A stretch of 64,000 nt of DNA from Hypoxylon rubiginosum (lineage: Eukaryota > Ascomycota > Sordariomycetes > Xylariales > Hypoxylaceae). The first letter of the stretch is position 1; each line of letters opens with the position of its first letter. The stretch spans positions 1 to 64,000 of the forward strand of contig CADCXA010000043.1 in assembly GCA_902806565.1 (NCBI GenBank), read 5' to 3'. Positions 25,968 to 35,491 of this stretch are shown here, in pieces. Under the pieces are notes generated by a model, which did no database searches, was not told where the DNA came from, and was given only the letters and a program-made list of their open reading frames with translations. Position numbers and translations under genes: made by a program.

Positions 25968-28900
25968 ATGGCTGACTCGATATGGAAAGATGCTCTAGAG
26001 AGAAAAAAGAAACAGCTCGACGATGCTAAGATCGACCTCGTGCTGGACGTGACCAGCCTTACCCATTTTGAAGCGTCACTGGATCGGATGCAATGGGAAT
26101 ACTCCGAGAAGAAGACATCGATTTTACTGAAAGACAAATTAAGCCCAACTTTGGAACACATAACATCCTTTAGTGAAGCCATATCAGCAGCAACCGAAGC
26201 AGTCCCATACAGTGGCTTGGTTTGGGGAGGCCTGCTAGTGGTGTTTAAGGTTCGATATCCGCACAGGTAAAGAAGAAAAGCCCCATGCGCTGACTTGCGA
26301 AATTAGTCGATATGTCGCGTTCCAAGATGCCTCGACGATATCTTGACCGAGATCGAGGAGTTACATTCATCGCTGCCCCAATTCTCGGAGTACATAGACA
26401 TTTACAATACAGACCCTGGTTTGCAACTATGTCTCAGAGATCTCTTGGAAGACTATCTCGACTTTTGCATATGTGTGGTGAAATATACAAGCAAGAGCCC
26501 AGCTGGTAGGAAAGCCTCCGCAGTAGCAGACTATAGGTCACTGAGCAATTATAGTGCACATGTTTCGAAATATTGTATCATCATCTCCTATCAAAGGAAT
26601 TCGCGAAGTCAAGAGCTCTATTGAGAAGCACAAAAGAAGATTCATCGAGAGAGCTGAAGCTGCACACAGGCGCAACGCCGAACTACACTACTTCGAGACG
26701 CTGAAACTAAAGCAGACAGTGTCGAGCGGATATTCTTCCTTGCAGTCTTCCATATCCCCCGCTTCGAATGCTGCTTTGCTGCGAACTATATCACCATCCT
26801 CCCAAGAGACATCTGCCGCGCCAACCAGAAACACGCGACTTCAAACCTCCACAGATCCATTCATACATACTGTTTCTTGGAAAAGGAACACGACTTTCGC
26901 TGGTCGTGATCGAGATCTCGAGCTGTTACATCAATATATTGGTGATTGTTCTGGACTTTCTGAACCGAAGTCGTGTGCCGTTCATGGAATAGGGGGCGTA
27001 GGGAAGACACAACTTGCTCTGGAATATACCTACAGATATAGAGCGTCTTTCCAGGCCATTTTCTGGCTACGCACAGAGAACACGGTTGAATTGATGAAGA
27101 GCTTTTCCTCCATTGGCGACAAGTTGGGCATCATTGATGACGTGAATGGGGGTCGTCGAACTTCAAGGATTCTAGACTGGCTCGAAACGACAGGTAAGCT
27201 GACAATATGACTTCCTGGAGACATGCTTGCCGGACACTGACCTGACCCTAGAGAAACGATGGCTGTTAGTCATGGACAATTTAGAGGAAATCGACACCGT
27301 CGCTTCGATTTGGCCGACTACCTCGATCAGTGGTGGCTCTATTATTGTCACTACTCAGAAGCCTTGCGACTCTCTCAAGTGGGCTGATTTTGATTTGCCA
27401 CTTTATCCTTTGAGCGGCTCTTCGGGGTCCGAGTTGCTTCTAACACAAGTTCCTACGTATCTACACGACGAGAACGTAGAAGAACTACAAGAGCTGGCAA
27501 TGGAAATGTCCAATGCTGTAGGTGGCCTGCCACTTTGGCTCAATGCTCTCGGTGGCTTCATTGCGCAGTCGCAGTGCACCTTGGCCGAATGTATGGAGCT
27601 TTATAAGGCTAGCTCAGCACCGCTAGATTTGGGCATAAAGGCTGGGAATTGGGCATACGAAAGATCGCCTAGCACTGTCTTCGACCTTGCCTTCTCCCGA
27701 CTTTCCGACGATGCCAAGACGATGCTCTATATCCTGGCCTTTCTCAACCCCGACGGAGTACCTGAAAACATATTATCCGTGGAAAGTCCTAGCGCAGATA
27801 TTGCAGTTCTCGACCAGTCAAACAGGCAAAGGTAGGCGAAAATTGCCAGCAACGTTATCGATCGTGAAACACCACCCACTAACATCATTATATAGATTCT
27901 TCAATGCGATCGCAAACTTAAGGACTAGTCAATTGGTGAAGAGGGAAGGCCATGGAAATGAACCTTTCCTTACAACTCATCGTTCTATTCAAACCGCAGT
28001 TCTCCGTAAGCTTAATGTGGATCTCAAGCAACGCCAACAGTCCTTTGGCCAGACAATAACTATACTACGCCGAGTTTTTCCGCATCCGTCGCCTTTACAA
28101 CAGCCCGAGTCTGACAAATGGCCACTTATCGAAGCCTATCTCCCTCAGCTGCTAAGCTTGGAAAGTGCATTCCATAGAGCACGACCCTCTATCGAGGGTT
28201 CTATGGAACTGGCAATTCTTCTCTCAGATGTCGGACTTAATGTCTGGGATCGAGGAATAGCAGAAGGAGCGAAAAGCCTGATGCTCACAGCAGAGAAGGT
28301 CTTGGATAGTATCGATTGTGACCCTTGGGCGATGGAAAGATCAGACATACGTGTTATTCTCGGGATTCTTACTGATAGTAGAGGCATTACTCAAAGGGTG
28401 GAGGGACTTCAGTATAGGGAAAGTGCTCACCAAATACGCAAGCGTTACATAGATTCGATCCCTCCCGACCAGCTCACACTAGAAGAAGAAATCAGGTACT
28501 ACAATACTGTTACAGACCTTGCTTGCAGTCAGCAGCAATTCAATCTTTACAACAAGATCGAAGAAACATGCAACCTTGTCCTACAGAAGTACAAATCCTG
28601 GGGCACCGAGGATCAATTCCCTTACGAGTTTGCGAAGTACTACCATCACATGGCCTATGTCCTAATCAGTCGGGGTGAAACCAACAAGGCAGTGCAGTAT
28701 GCCAGTCACGCTACTAAGCTCTTAGAGCAAGGTTCCTTTGGGCTACTTGCCACAGTCTTCAAATTCGATTGCGCTACGCTTTATTTCCAGAATGCGCAGC
28801 CGGATCTGGCGATATCTGAACATGAGCAAGTGTTGCGGCACCGAGAGGACAAGCTAGGGCGGTCAAACATCTTGACTATCCAGACACGTTTGGTTTTGGG

Positions 28901-29279
28901 AGTTATTTACTACTTTACAAATCAAATTGAAAATGCAGAGTATGTATATTTTGGGCATTCGTATGTTCTGTTTCCTGTCTATGCTGACCACCCTCGAAGA
29001 GTTTACATTCGCGAAGTCTTGCTGCAGTGTGACAAGAGGCATCTATTGAGAGAGGTACACATAAGAGCAAAGTTCTACATGTCCCTCGTACTCAGATATC
29101 ATGGCTACAAGGAAAATCTCGATGAAGCCAGGCAGCTCGCTGAAGAAGCGAGGCTTGGTCTCAAGGAGCTGCTTCCACAAGATCTTCCAACTTTTCTGCA
29201 GGGAAAGGGTGATGATGACCCTATAATGTATGACTATTTGGCCCCTTGGACTTACCGCGTTGTCGTTGAACGCAGGTAG
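25968..29279 (+). CDS. STAND/NLR protein: N-terminal domain, NB-ARC, TPR
   Basis: Fungal NOD-like receptor of 1007 aa, a signal-transducing ATPase of the kind involved in non-self recognition and programmed cell death. Exons are 25968-26249, 26307-26505, 26555-27193, 27252-27831, 27896-28939 and 29000-29279; introns are 57, 49, 58, 64 and 60 nt with agreeing phases. Residues 1 to about 200 are a helical N-terminal domain containing LVWGGLLVVFK, like the domain (DUF7708 type) that precedes many fungal NACHT/NB-ARC modules. The P-loop GIGGVGKT is at 305-312, Walker B LLVMDN at about 378-383 and the GLPL motif at 464-468. From about 650 the chain is TPR-like helical pairs (for example YYFTNQIENAE). 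The last intron is 60 nt with no stop, so retaining it adds 20 residues in frame. The start ATG has a good GCCATGG context. Confidence 0.9.
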
Positions 29280-30113
29280 AGGCGGAAGATGCTTAGTAAC
29301 AGATTAACCTTGCCAAATGAGCTCAACAATAGACACAAAGAGGTTTTTCATGATAAACAATATCTGTATTCTGATGCGAGTAGATAACTTTTGGAATAAT
29401 TGGAAGTCAATGTCCTGTGTGATGATGTATAGGGTTATTGTATAGATGTTAATTGCTGTCGAATAGCACGCTGAGTCTTTGGTTTGGTGCTTGGGGGAAG
29501 GTAGCGGTGGATATCAGATAGGCGTGAAGGACAGTGTACGAAGGGAAGCCGATGGTCGAAAAGGAGGGCTCGTTGTAGACCCCGAAAATTGAGGCTCCGT
29601 GAGTACTCATGTACTTAGTAGGCATATAGCACAGTGCAAACACGCTAATACTAATGACACGGCTGAGAACCAATATAGACCCCGGTCTGTGCTACACTGA
29701 ATTCAACACGTAGTATCTTATTCGATGATAAAGACAAATGATACGGTAGCAGGTGGTGGGTGGTAGGGTTTCAGTAATTATATGATCGAATGATCCCATA
29801 TGCATCAGGCTTCTTTGGGTAGTATATCTGCAACCGGCAGAATAAGAAGAAAGGCGTTCAGTTGATGAGGTCTCATCTTATCCTCACTTTGCTTTGGGGT
29901 GCATAACTTGCGGCGATAAAGGTCTACTTAGGCAGGAGTGAGCACGGTTATCGGCTTCTGGCCGAAGATAAAAGTCGAGGATAGAAGACCTCATGCGTTC
30001 AAAGTTTTTTCTTTTCTAAATTACTTACCCCTACATACTGTACCTATCTATCGACAAACGCACTAGTCAATACTTGCCTGACCAGAGATTGATCGTCATA
30101 CGAATTCTGCAGA

Positions 30114-30302
30114 ATGGATCACGAGACTGCCCCTGCACACAACGTCCTTCCCGAGCCAAGATCCATCACCAGTAATGGTGATGCTCGTTTACAACCGTGG
30201 AAGGCTGCAATTGACGAGATGAAGGCAGAGAATAGCGGCGATAAACAGGACGACACTTTCCAGGCTACTCCTGGATACTCTTGCGACTCTCTGGCTGGGT
30301 AG
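30114..30302 (+). CDS. Small hypothetical protein, 62 aa
   Basis: ATG-started frame of 62 codons, hydrophilic and acidic, rich in Asp/Glu/Pro, with no signal peptide or membrane segment. I do not recognise it. It could be the first exon of a longer gene, but no downstream exon is convincing. It lies 0.8 kb downstream of the NLR gene on the same strand and lacks the short glycine/asparagine amyloid motif seen in some NLR partner proteins. Confidence 0.2.
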   Translation: MDHETAPAHNVLPEPRSITSNGDARLQPWKAAIDEMKAENSGDKQDDTFQATPGYSCDSLAG

Positions 30303-30655
30303 AGCCAGCGAACAAAAGTCAGTAAAATTTGCAGAACAGTCATCCCCTTACAACTATGTAACTTTGAAGTTAGACTAATCAATGAGAAGAGGGGATACCT
30401 TGGGCTAGGTGAATGTGGTTCAAGGGGAATATCAATCCTTTCGGAATAGTGAGGTTGTGGGAAACAACAGGGCACATTCGCTTCTAAGAATCCAGAATAC
30501 AAGTTTACAAAGCATACCACTGACCCAGTAGAATGAAAAGTGACTGCAAGTTTCAAGTACATAATGATGCTAATTAGTGTCCTCAAGTTAGACGTGCTTT
30601 TGTCCGCGTTTGCATATATAAGTAGACCAATAATACCTTTCTCGCGATATTGTGT

Positions 30656-30811
30656 ATGAAACCACGAGATGCTACCATGCCCGTAAATGATGATCAGGAA
30701 GATTTACAGTATAGTGGCTTTCACTACTACTTCTAGGAGCACATGCAGAAGGCCATTGGCGAGGCCATGGAAACTATCGGCATATGTATGGGTGTTGAAT
30801 TCGGCTTCTGA
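30656..30811 (+). pseudogene. Short frame broken by one in-frame TAG
   Basis: From ATG at 30,656 the frame runs 26 codons to TAG at 30,734-30,736, then stays open for a further 24 codons (EHMQKAIGEAMETIGICMG) to TGA. Composition on both sides of the TAG looks protein-like. It may be a relic of a gene, possibly linked to the small frame 350 bp upstream. I do not recognise it. Confidence 0.2.
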
Positions 30812-30926
30812 GTTAGGTACTTAAAGCCGATAGTCATGAGGGCAAGTTGCCCCGCAAACTGGGCGACACTTGAGATTCTATTTCACAATATTTTCTTTTA
30901 CTCACCCTGAGCTACGTATTGGGACC

Positions 30927-31895
30927 ATGAAGGATCAGGTTACAAAGTTTCCATACCTGAAATGGCAGCAGCTCTACGAACATGAGAAACCTTTCAAGTT
31001 ATTTGTAGACCTTCCTGCACATGTCAAACATCAACGTCGGACAAATCTTGTCTTTGAACCCCACGAGGATGAGATTGTGCATGATGTCCGCGACTGTACC
31101 ACCAAGTTTCGTCTCGACGTCCATGGATTCCAATTCGCTAAGCACACCACCAATATACAAGACTTCTCTGACGCGTCTGGAAGTATGAAAGTCTATTTTC
31201 AGGAGGTGGAGGATCTCATCAAGGCCAATGTTAATGGTGTTGAACGTGTTCATGTTTTTGATTGGAGGGTAAGTCAGTGCCAGATTCACCTCACTATATA
31301 TCATTCCCGGATTGCATTCTTCAGCAAGCTAACGTAGAAACGGACCTAAAGCTACGCATGAGCATGGATGAAAACGAATTTATCAAACGCAGGATCAATC
31401 TATCAAATCCTTCAGATCCAATCTTACCAGCAGTGTACCCTCATATCGGTTGGTAATCATGTATCTTTTGGCGGCAAGCAGTCATCGCGACTAAGTTCAT
31501 GTAGACCAGACTGGATATGGTGCTCTTTCGAGAGTTAAACACCACCTACCTGGGGAGGGCGAAAAACTGCTTAGCGAAAAGAGATTCCGCATCATTAAGT
31601 ATTCATGACTCTGAGCTATTATTGAATTACGGAATGGGTGCTGATCTTGAGTCTAAGTGTTTGGAGGCCTCTAAAAAAGGTTGAAAATTGGCCACTGGCC
31701 TTTTGTGACAGAAAGTCAGTCCAGAAGGGAGACCTGATCGCTGCCGACTTTGTTCGCCGCGACTATGCTGGGGAGACATACTTCCTCAAGTACAGTCCAG
31801 ACTACAAGTGGCATTACATGTCTGATCAGGAGAGAGATGATGTGGTATTGTTCAAAATCTACGACTCGTCAACAGCAGACGGTGATATTGGTTAG
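30927..31895 (+). CDS. CmcJ/AsaB-like hydroxylase-desaturase family protein
   Basis: Member of the fungal family related to the cephamycin CmcJ protein, AsaB-type hydroxylases and GA4 desaturase, mostly oxidative tailoring enzymes. Exons are 30927-31268, 31325-31448, 31505-31598 and 31652-31895 (introns 56, 56 and 53 nt, phases agree); the product is 267 aa. Family landmarks in order: a strand pattern with VHDVRD near 55, VHVFDWR ending exon 1, the putative metal-binding HxD as HIDQT (His154, Asp156), RIIN...VWRPL, PLAFCDRKSV, and a C-terminal WHYMSDQE...VVLFKIYDS. The Asp of HxD is completed across a splice. The open frame extends further 5' but has no ATG; the ATG at 30,927 suits the family. 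No synthase gene is nearby, so its substrate is unknown. Confidence 0.87.
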
Positions 31896-32210
31896 GCTCA
31901 ATAAACCTAGTGAAAGATGACTGTCACTGACCGGGATATTAGGTTGTCCTCATGCTTCTTTTAGGTTGGGCGAAGAAAGTGTGCTCCCACCCCGAGAGAG
32001 TGTTGAAGTTAGAGCTTTTGTCTTTTCTCAATCGGTGTGATTTTGATATAATTGTGGGATGAAGCATGCCTTAGTGAATGGGATAGTGGGGCGATAGAAA
32101 GTGGGATATATTGACAGCCATTATTTCCAAGAAATTTTATATTAAAGTCCATCCAGCTGTAAAAGTTTTTACGTTTTTAACTACTTAAATAAACTTTTAA
32201 TCTAACCCGA
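31896..32210. other. Intergenic region with an A+T-rich patch
   Basis: It contains no gene. The last 110 bp before the MTQ1-like start are much more A+T-rich than the surroundings and resemble isochore sequence, so a small RIP-affected repeat scrap may lie here. Confidence 0.5.
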
Positions 32211-33347
32211 ATGCCTCGCCTGCCGCCGTCACTTCTCCGGCGCGCCCACAGCATCTCGCCCCACCTCGCCGCGCTGCTCCCCGTCTGCAGGGACCTAGCG
32301 TCCGCGCGCCACGAGCTGCGATGGATCCGCGAGCACGTGGCTAACCTGCTATTGTCTCGGTCTCGTATCATCAATGGCAGTTCGCGTGCATCGCCGCCGC
32401 GAGAACATGCACGGGACACGCTGCTGGCCAAGCTGTGCCGCCGACGAGGCGCCGGCGCGCCGCTTCAATACGTGCTCGGGTCCCAGCCCTTCGGCGACCT
32501 GGACATAAAGTGCCGCCCCGGCGTCCTGATCCCGCGCCCCGAGACCGAGGCTTGGGCTTCGCATCTAGCGGACGTCATCGTGCGTAGCGACGCGGGCGTG
32601 GGTGCTGAGGGAGATGGATTGCGCGTCCTGGACCTGTGCCTCGGAACCGGGTGCGTCGCGCTGCTCCTGCGCTCGCTCCTGCAGCGAAGGTTCCCCCGGC
32701 TAAGCGTTTGTGGGTTTGACGTCGACGGAGGCGCCGTCGCGCTGGCGAGGCGGAATCGAGCGCATAACGAGCGCCGCGGGCTGCTATCGCCGCGCAGCCC
32801 GGACGACGACAGCGTGGTGTTCCTGGAAGCTGATATCTTCGCGCCGGGCTGGCTCGAGGAGCTCGTGCGGCACAGCGGCCACGAAAGGGGGAAGGGTCCC
32901 GTGGTAGATGTACTGGTCTCGAACCCGCCGTACGTCTCGGCCCGTGGGTTTAATCAAGACACGGCACGCTCGGTGCGCAATTACGAGCCGAAACGCGCTT
33001 TGGTGCCCTTGTACTCGCCTCACTGGCCTGAGCTCGGGTCTGCAGATGCGGATGGCAGGTCCGAGGACGTGTTCTATGTGCGGTTACTAGAGATCTTCGA
33101 AGTAGTCCAACCGCGGTTCGCGGTCTTCGAGGTCGGGGACTTGGCTCAGGCATATCGCGTCGTGCAGATGGCATTCAGGCGATTTGGAGGGGTTAGTGGT
33201 GGTGATGTGAAGGTCGAGATCTGGAGGGATTGGCCCGATATGCGGCCCCAAGAGGATGAAGCGGAAAGCATGGGAATTAACGGTATACAGGTGCCGATTG
33301 AAGGCAGTGGGAATGGGAGGGCTGTATTTATCCGTCGAAATGCTTGA
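32211..33347 (+). CDS. Mitochondrial HemK/MTQ1-type release factor glutamine methyltransferase
   Basis: SAM-dependent N5-glutamine methyltransferase of the HemK/PrmC family, expected to methylate the GGQ glutamine of mitochondrial release factor. One exon, 378 aa. The helical N-terminal substrate domain carries QYVLGSQPF (86-94) and LIPRPETE (106-113). SAM motif I is DLCLGTGC (141-148); an acidic strand follows (CGFDVDGGA). The family-specific NPPY that binds the target glutamine is at 238-241 (VSNPPYV). The first 60 residues are rich in Arg, Ser and Leu with few acids, fitting mitochondrial import. Bacterial PrmC is about 280 aa; the extra length is the presequence, inserts between strands and the tail. 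Coding GC is clearly higher than in the genes to its left. Confidence 0.92.
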   Translation: MPRLPPSLLRRAHSISPHLAALLPVCRDLASARHELRWIREHVANLLLSRSRIINGSSRASPPREHARDTLLAKLCRRRGAGAPLQYVLGSQPFGDLDIKCRPGVLIPRPETEAWASHLADVIVRSDAGVGAEGDGLRVLDLCLGTGCVALLLRSLLQRRFPRLSVCGFDVDGGAVALARRNRAHNERRGLLSPRSPDDDSVVFLEADIFAPGWLEELVRHSGHERGKGPVVDVLVSNPPYVSARGFNQDTARSVRNYEPKRALVPLYSPHWPELGSADADGRSEDVFYVRLLEIFEVVQPRFAVFEVGDLAQAYRVVQMAFRRFGGVSGGDVKVEIWRDWPDMRPQEDEAESMGINGIQVPIEGSGNGRAVFIRRNA

Positions 33348-33539
33348 ACGGCCTATCTTCGTACTTATAAATCTTGATTCAGGTCTAGCTTTCAAGACTT
33401 CGGGGACCAATATGTCACGATAGTCAACAATCATCACTCTTAAGAAATAACTTCGAAAAGTGGTATTTACAGACAAATTACGCAGCTATGTACCTACTAT
33501 TATATCCAACAAGACGAAAGTAACCCGCGTATGTTCATG

Positions 33540-34714
33540 TTACGGTTTAGTAAACTGGTCGAAGAAATCCATGATAATCTGCGACGCCTGGATGTGCGTC
33601 GGAAGCTCGCCCGCCGCGACCTGCGAGAAGTTGATCTCGGTCGAGGCCCAGCAGTGTCCTGTAGAGGTAAGGAGTGATTAGCAGGCGCCCAAACCAGAGA
33701 GCAGCGAGGTATCCCGAAATGCACAGGAGAGATATGAGTGCTACGCGGATGGAAGAACTTACCCATATCGTCCACCTTCCAGTGCTGCAGCGCCCCCTCG
33801 GTACCGCCGCACGTCCAGGTCGTGTGGTGCACGTCGCCGCCAAAGCTATCCTCGACCTTCTTGCCGGCGTCGTCGCACCCGTTGCGCTGGGCCCACCACC
33901 CGAGCCACGCGGAGATCGCGGGCTCGGTGCCCCCTTCGCCCTCGCCGCCATCATAATGCACGCTACCGTCGCTACCGCCGTGCACCTCGAGGACCGGCAG
34001 CGGCGACCGCGCGGGCACGCAGCTCGCGTGCAGGGCGTCGTTGTCCGTGTAGAAGGAACCCGAAGCCGGGGCGAAGGCGGCGAACTCGCCGCCGACGGCG
34101 CCGCTGCACGCGATCGTGTTCACGAACCCGCCCCCGCTCGACATGCCCGTCGCGTAGATCCGGGCGTCGTCGGCGCAGAACTCGCCGCGCAGGTCGGCTA
34201 GCAGGTCCGTCACGAACTGCAGGTCCTCGTCGACCGAGACGGAGGAGTAGTTGGCTCCGGCCCACGCGCCCTTTTGGTTACGGTTAGCTGGTCGGATGCT
34301 TTGGTTGCTTGAGGTCTGGTGAGATGCTTGCTTACCCCGACGCCGTCTGGATAGACCATGATTTTCTAGACGATTTGTTAGCTCGGTAACTTGCATCAGG
34401 GTTAAGTCGTCTCATACGTTTGCGCTGAATCGGTCCTCGCTTAGCTTGGTGTCTGCCTCGAAGAAGAGCCCGATGCTGCTGGAGCCGTGGAAGCCGATAA
34501 CTACCGGATGCGGCGTCGTCTCGCTGTAGTTATCCGGTAGATGGACCGAGTATGTGCGAACCCGCCCGCTGCTCGTGAGACCGCGGTATACGTTAGAAAG
34601 CGGTTGGGTCTTGCCACAGCCCGCCGTCCCGGCTTGTGCGGAAGCTGGCGCGGCGGCAGCTGGGGTGGCGAAGGCGGCCGCCGCAACGACTGACAGGAAA
34701 CTAGCAACCCTCAT
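33540..34714 (-). CDS. Secreted feruloyl-esterase/PHB-depolymerase-like esterase
   Basis: Secreted alpha/beta-hydrolase of the CE1/LpqC group that includes feruloyl esterase C types, which release ferulate from plant cell-wall arabinoxylan. Minus-strand exons are 34714-34418, 34365-34336, 34270-33763 and 33658-33540 (introns 52, 65 and 104 nt; all phases agree); the product is 317 aa. A signal peptide rich in Ala ends near residue 22. Exon 1 has the oxyanion segment VVIGFHGSS. The 30-nt second exon supplies KIMVYPDGVG, needed for the VYPDG...WAG family motif. The nucleophile elbow is GMSSG with Ser153. Acid and base candidates are in EVHGGSDGSVHY and in GHCW, formed across the last splice. 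It is convergent with the MTQ1-like gene. Coding GC is high, like that gene. The ester substrate is inferred from the family only. Confidence 0.9.
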
Positions 34715-35491
34715 GGCTTGAAAGTATATCCAGAATTACGAAGTCCCGAGGTTGGGATGGTCCTTGGGAACATTTCCACGGCACTCATCCAATTCAGGGG
34801 TTCGTGTGGTTTTATACATTACGTATGGCGGGAGATCGGCGTTCCCGATCTATACCTGTCGGTCAATTATACGGGAAGGATTGCATGTGATAGGTCAGAA
34901 GCCTACCTCATTCTTGGCCACCTGCCCGAATCGTCAGGTCAAGGGGGCGACGTCTGGTTGGGCGAAATATTAATACCGGTCACAATGCATGTAACGTAGT
35001 TCCAATCCTCGGAAATCATGCAAATTCCTTGATCGATCAGAAAACCGCCTTTACGCGACGTCGAACTTTGTCACATTTCCAAGGATTTTCTTTTCCCCCA
35101 TCAATGCCACCATCATGAATGGTGCCGTCGAAGGTATTATATCGTACAAAGCTAAGTCGCCGCAATGAGGAGCTGTTAACCCAAAATTAGCATGTTGTTT
35201 ATGAAATCGATGTTGGAAGTAGTTTAAACAATGTCGAACCTCCCCCTATCCGCGTAATCTCACGATTTAACAGCGCCGAGCGCACATACCTATTCTGCAT
35301 TACCTCTTGGAAAGTCTCAGCGTAATGCATGTTGGTCGCATTTACGGCCCTCGAAATAAGGCGGGAGGACGCTGAATGCAATCGTAATGGCGGAAAACTG
35401 GTATTTTCATGTGAGACTCAATGGGTCATGTTCGCACCACAGAACTTACGCGAAAATCGCTTTAAGTTGGGAATAACTAAACATTGCAGGG
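34715..35491. other. Esterase promoter and HET gene 3' flank
   Basis: This 777-bp region has the esterase promoter at its left end and the downstream side of the HET gene at its right. I see no gene; frames on either strand have no family resemblance. Confidence 0.55.

Larger units (their letters stand above)
29280..30926. other. Intergenic region with two small unassigned frames
   Basis: This 1.65-kb region lies between the NLR stop and the CmcJ-like gene. It holds a 62-codon frame (30,114-30,302) and a stop-interrupted frame (30,656-30,811), described separately. The rest has no protein-like frame. A pyrimidine-rich stretch with TACCTATCTA lies near 30,005-30,050. Confidence 0.5.

Noticed and set aside
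30870..30926. 5' extension of the CmcJ-like gene
   Set aside because: It begins with TTG, not ATG; the ATG at 30,927 is the first in frame and suits the family's N-terminus.
33547..34265. Several long frames overlapping the esterase on both strands
   Set aside because: They are shadows of a GC-rich coding region; Arg/Pro/Ala-rich translations match no family.
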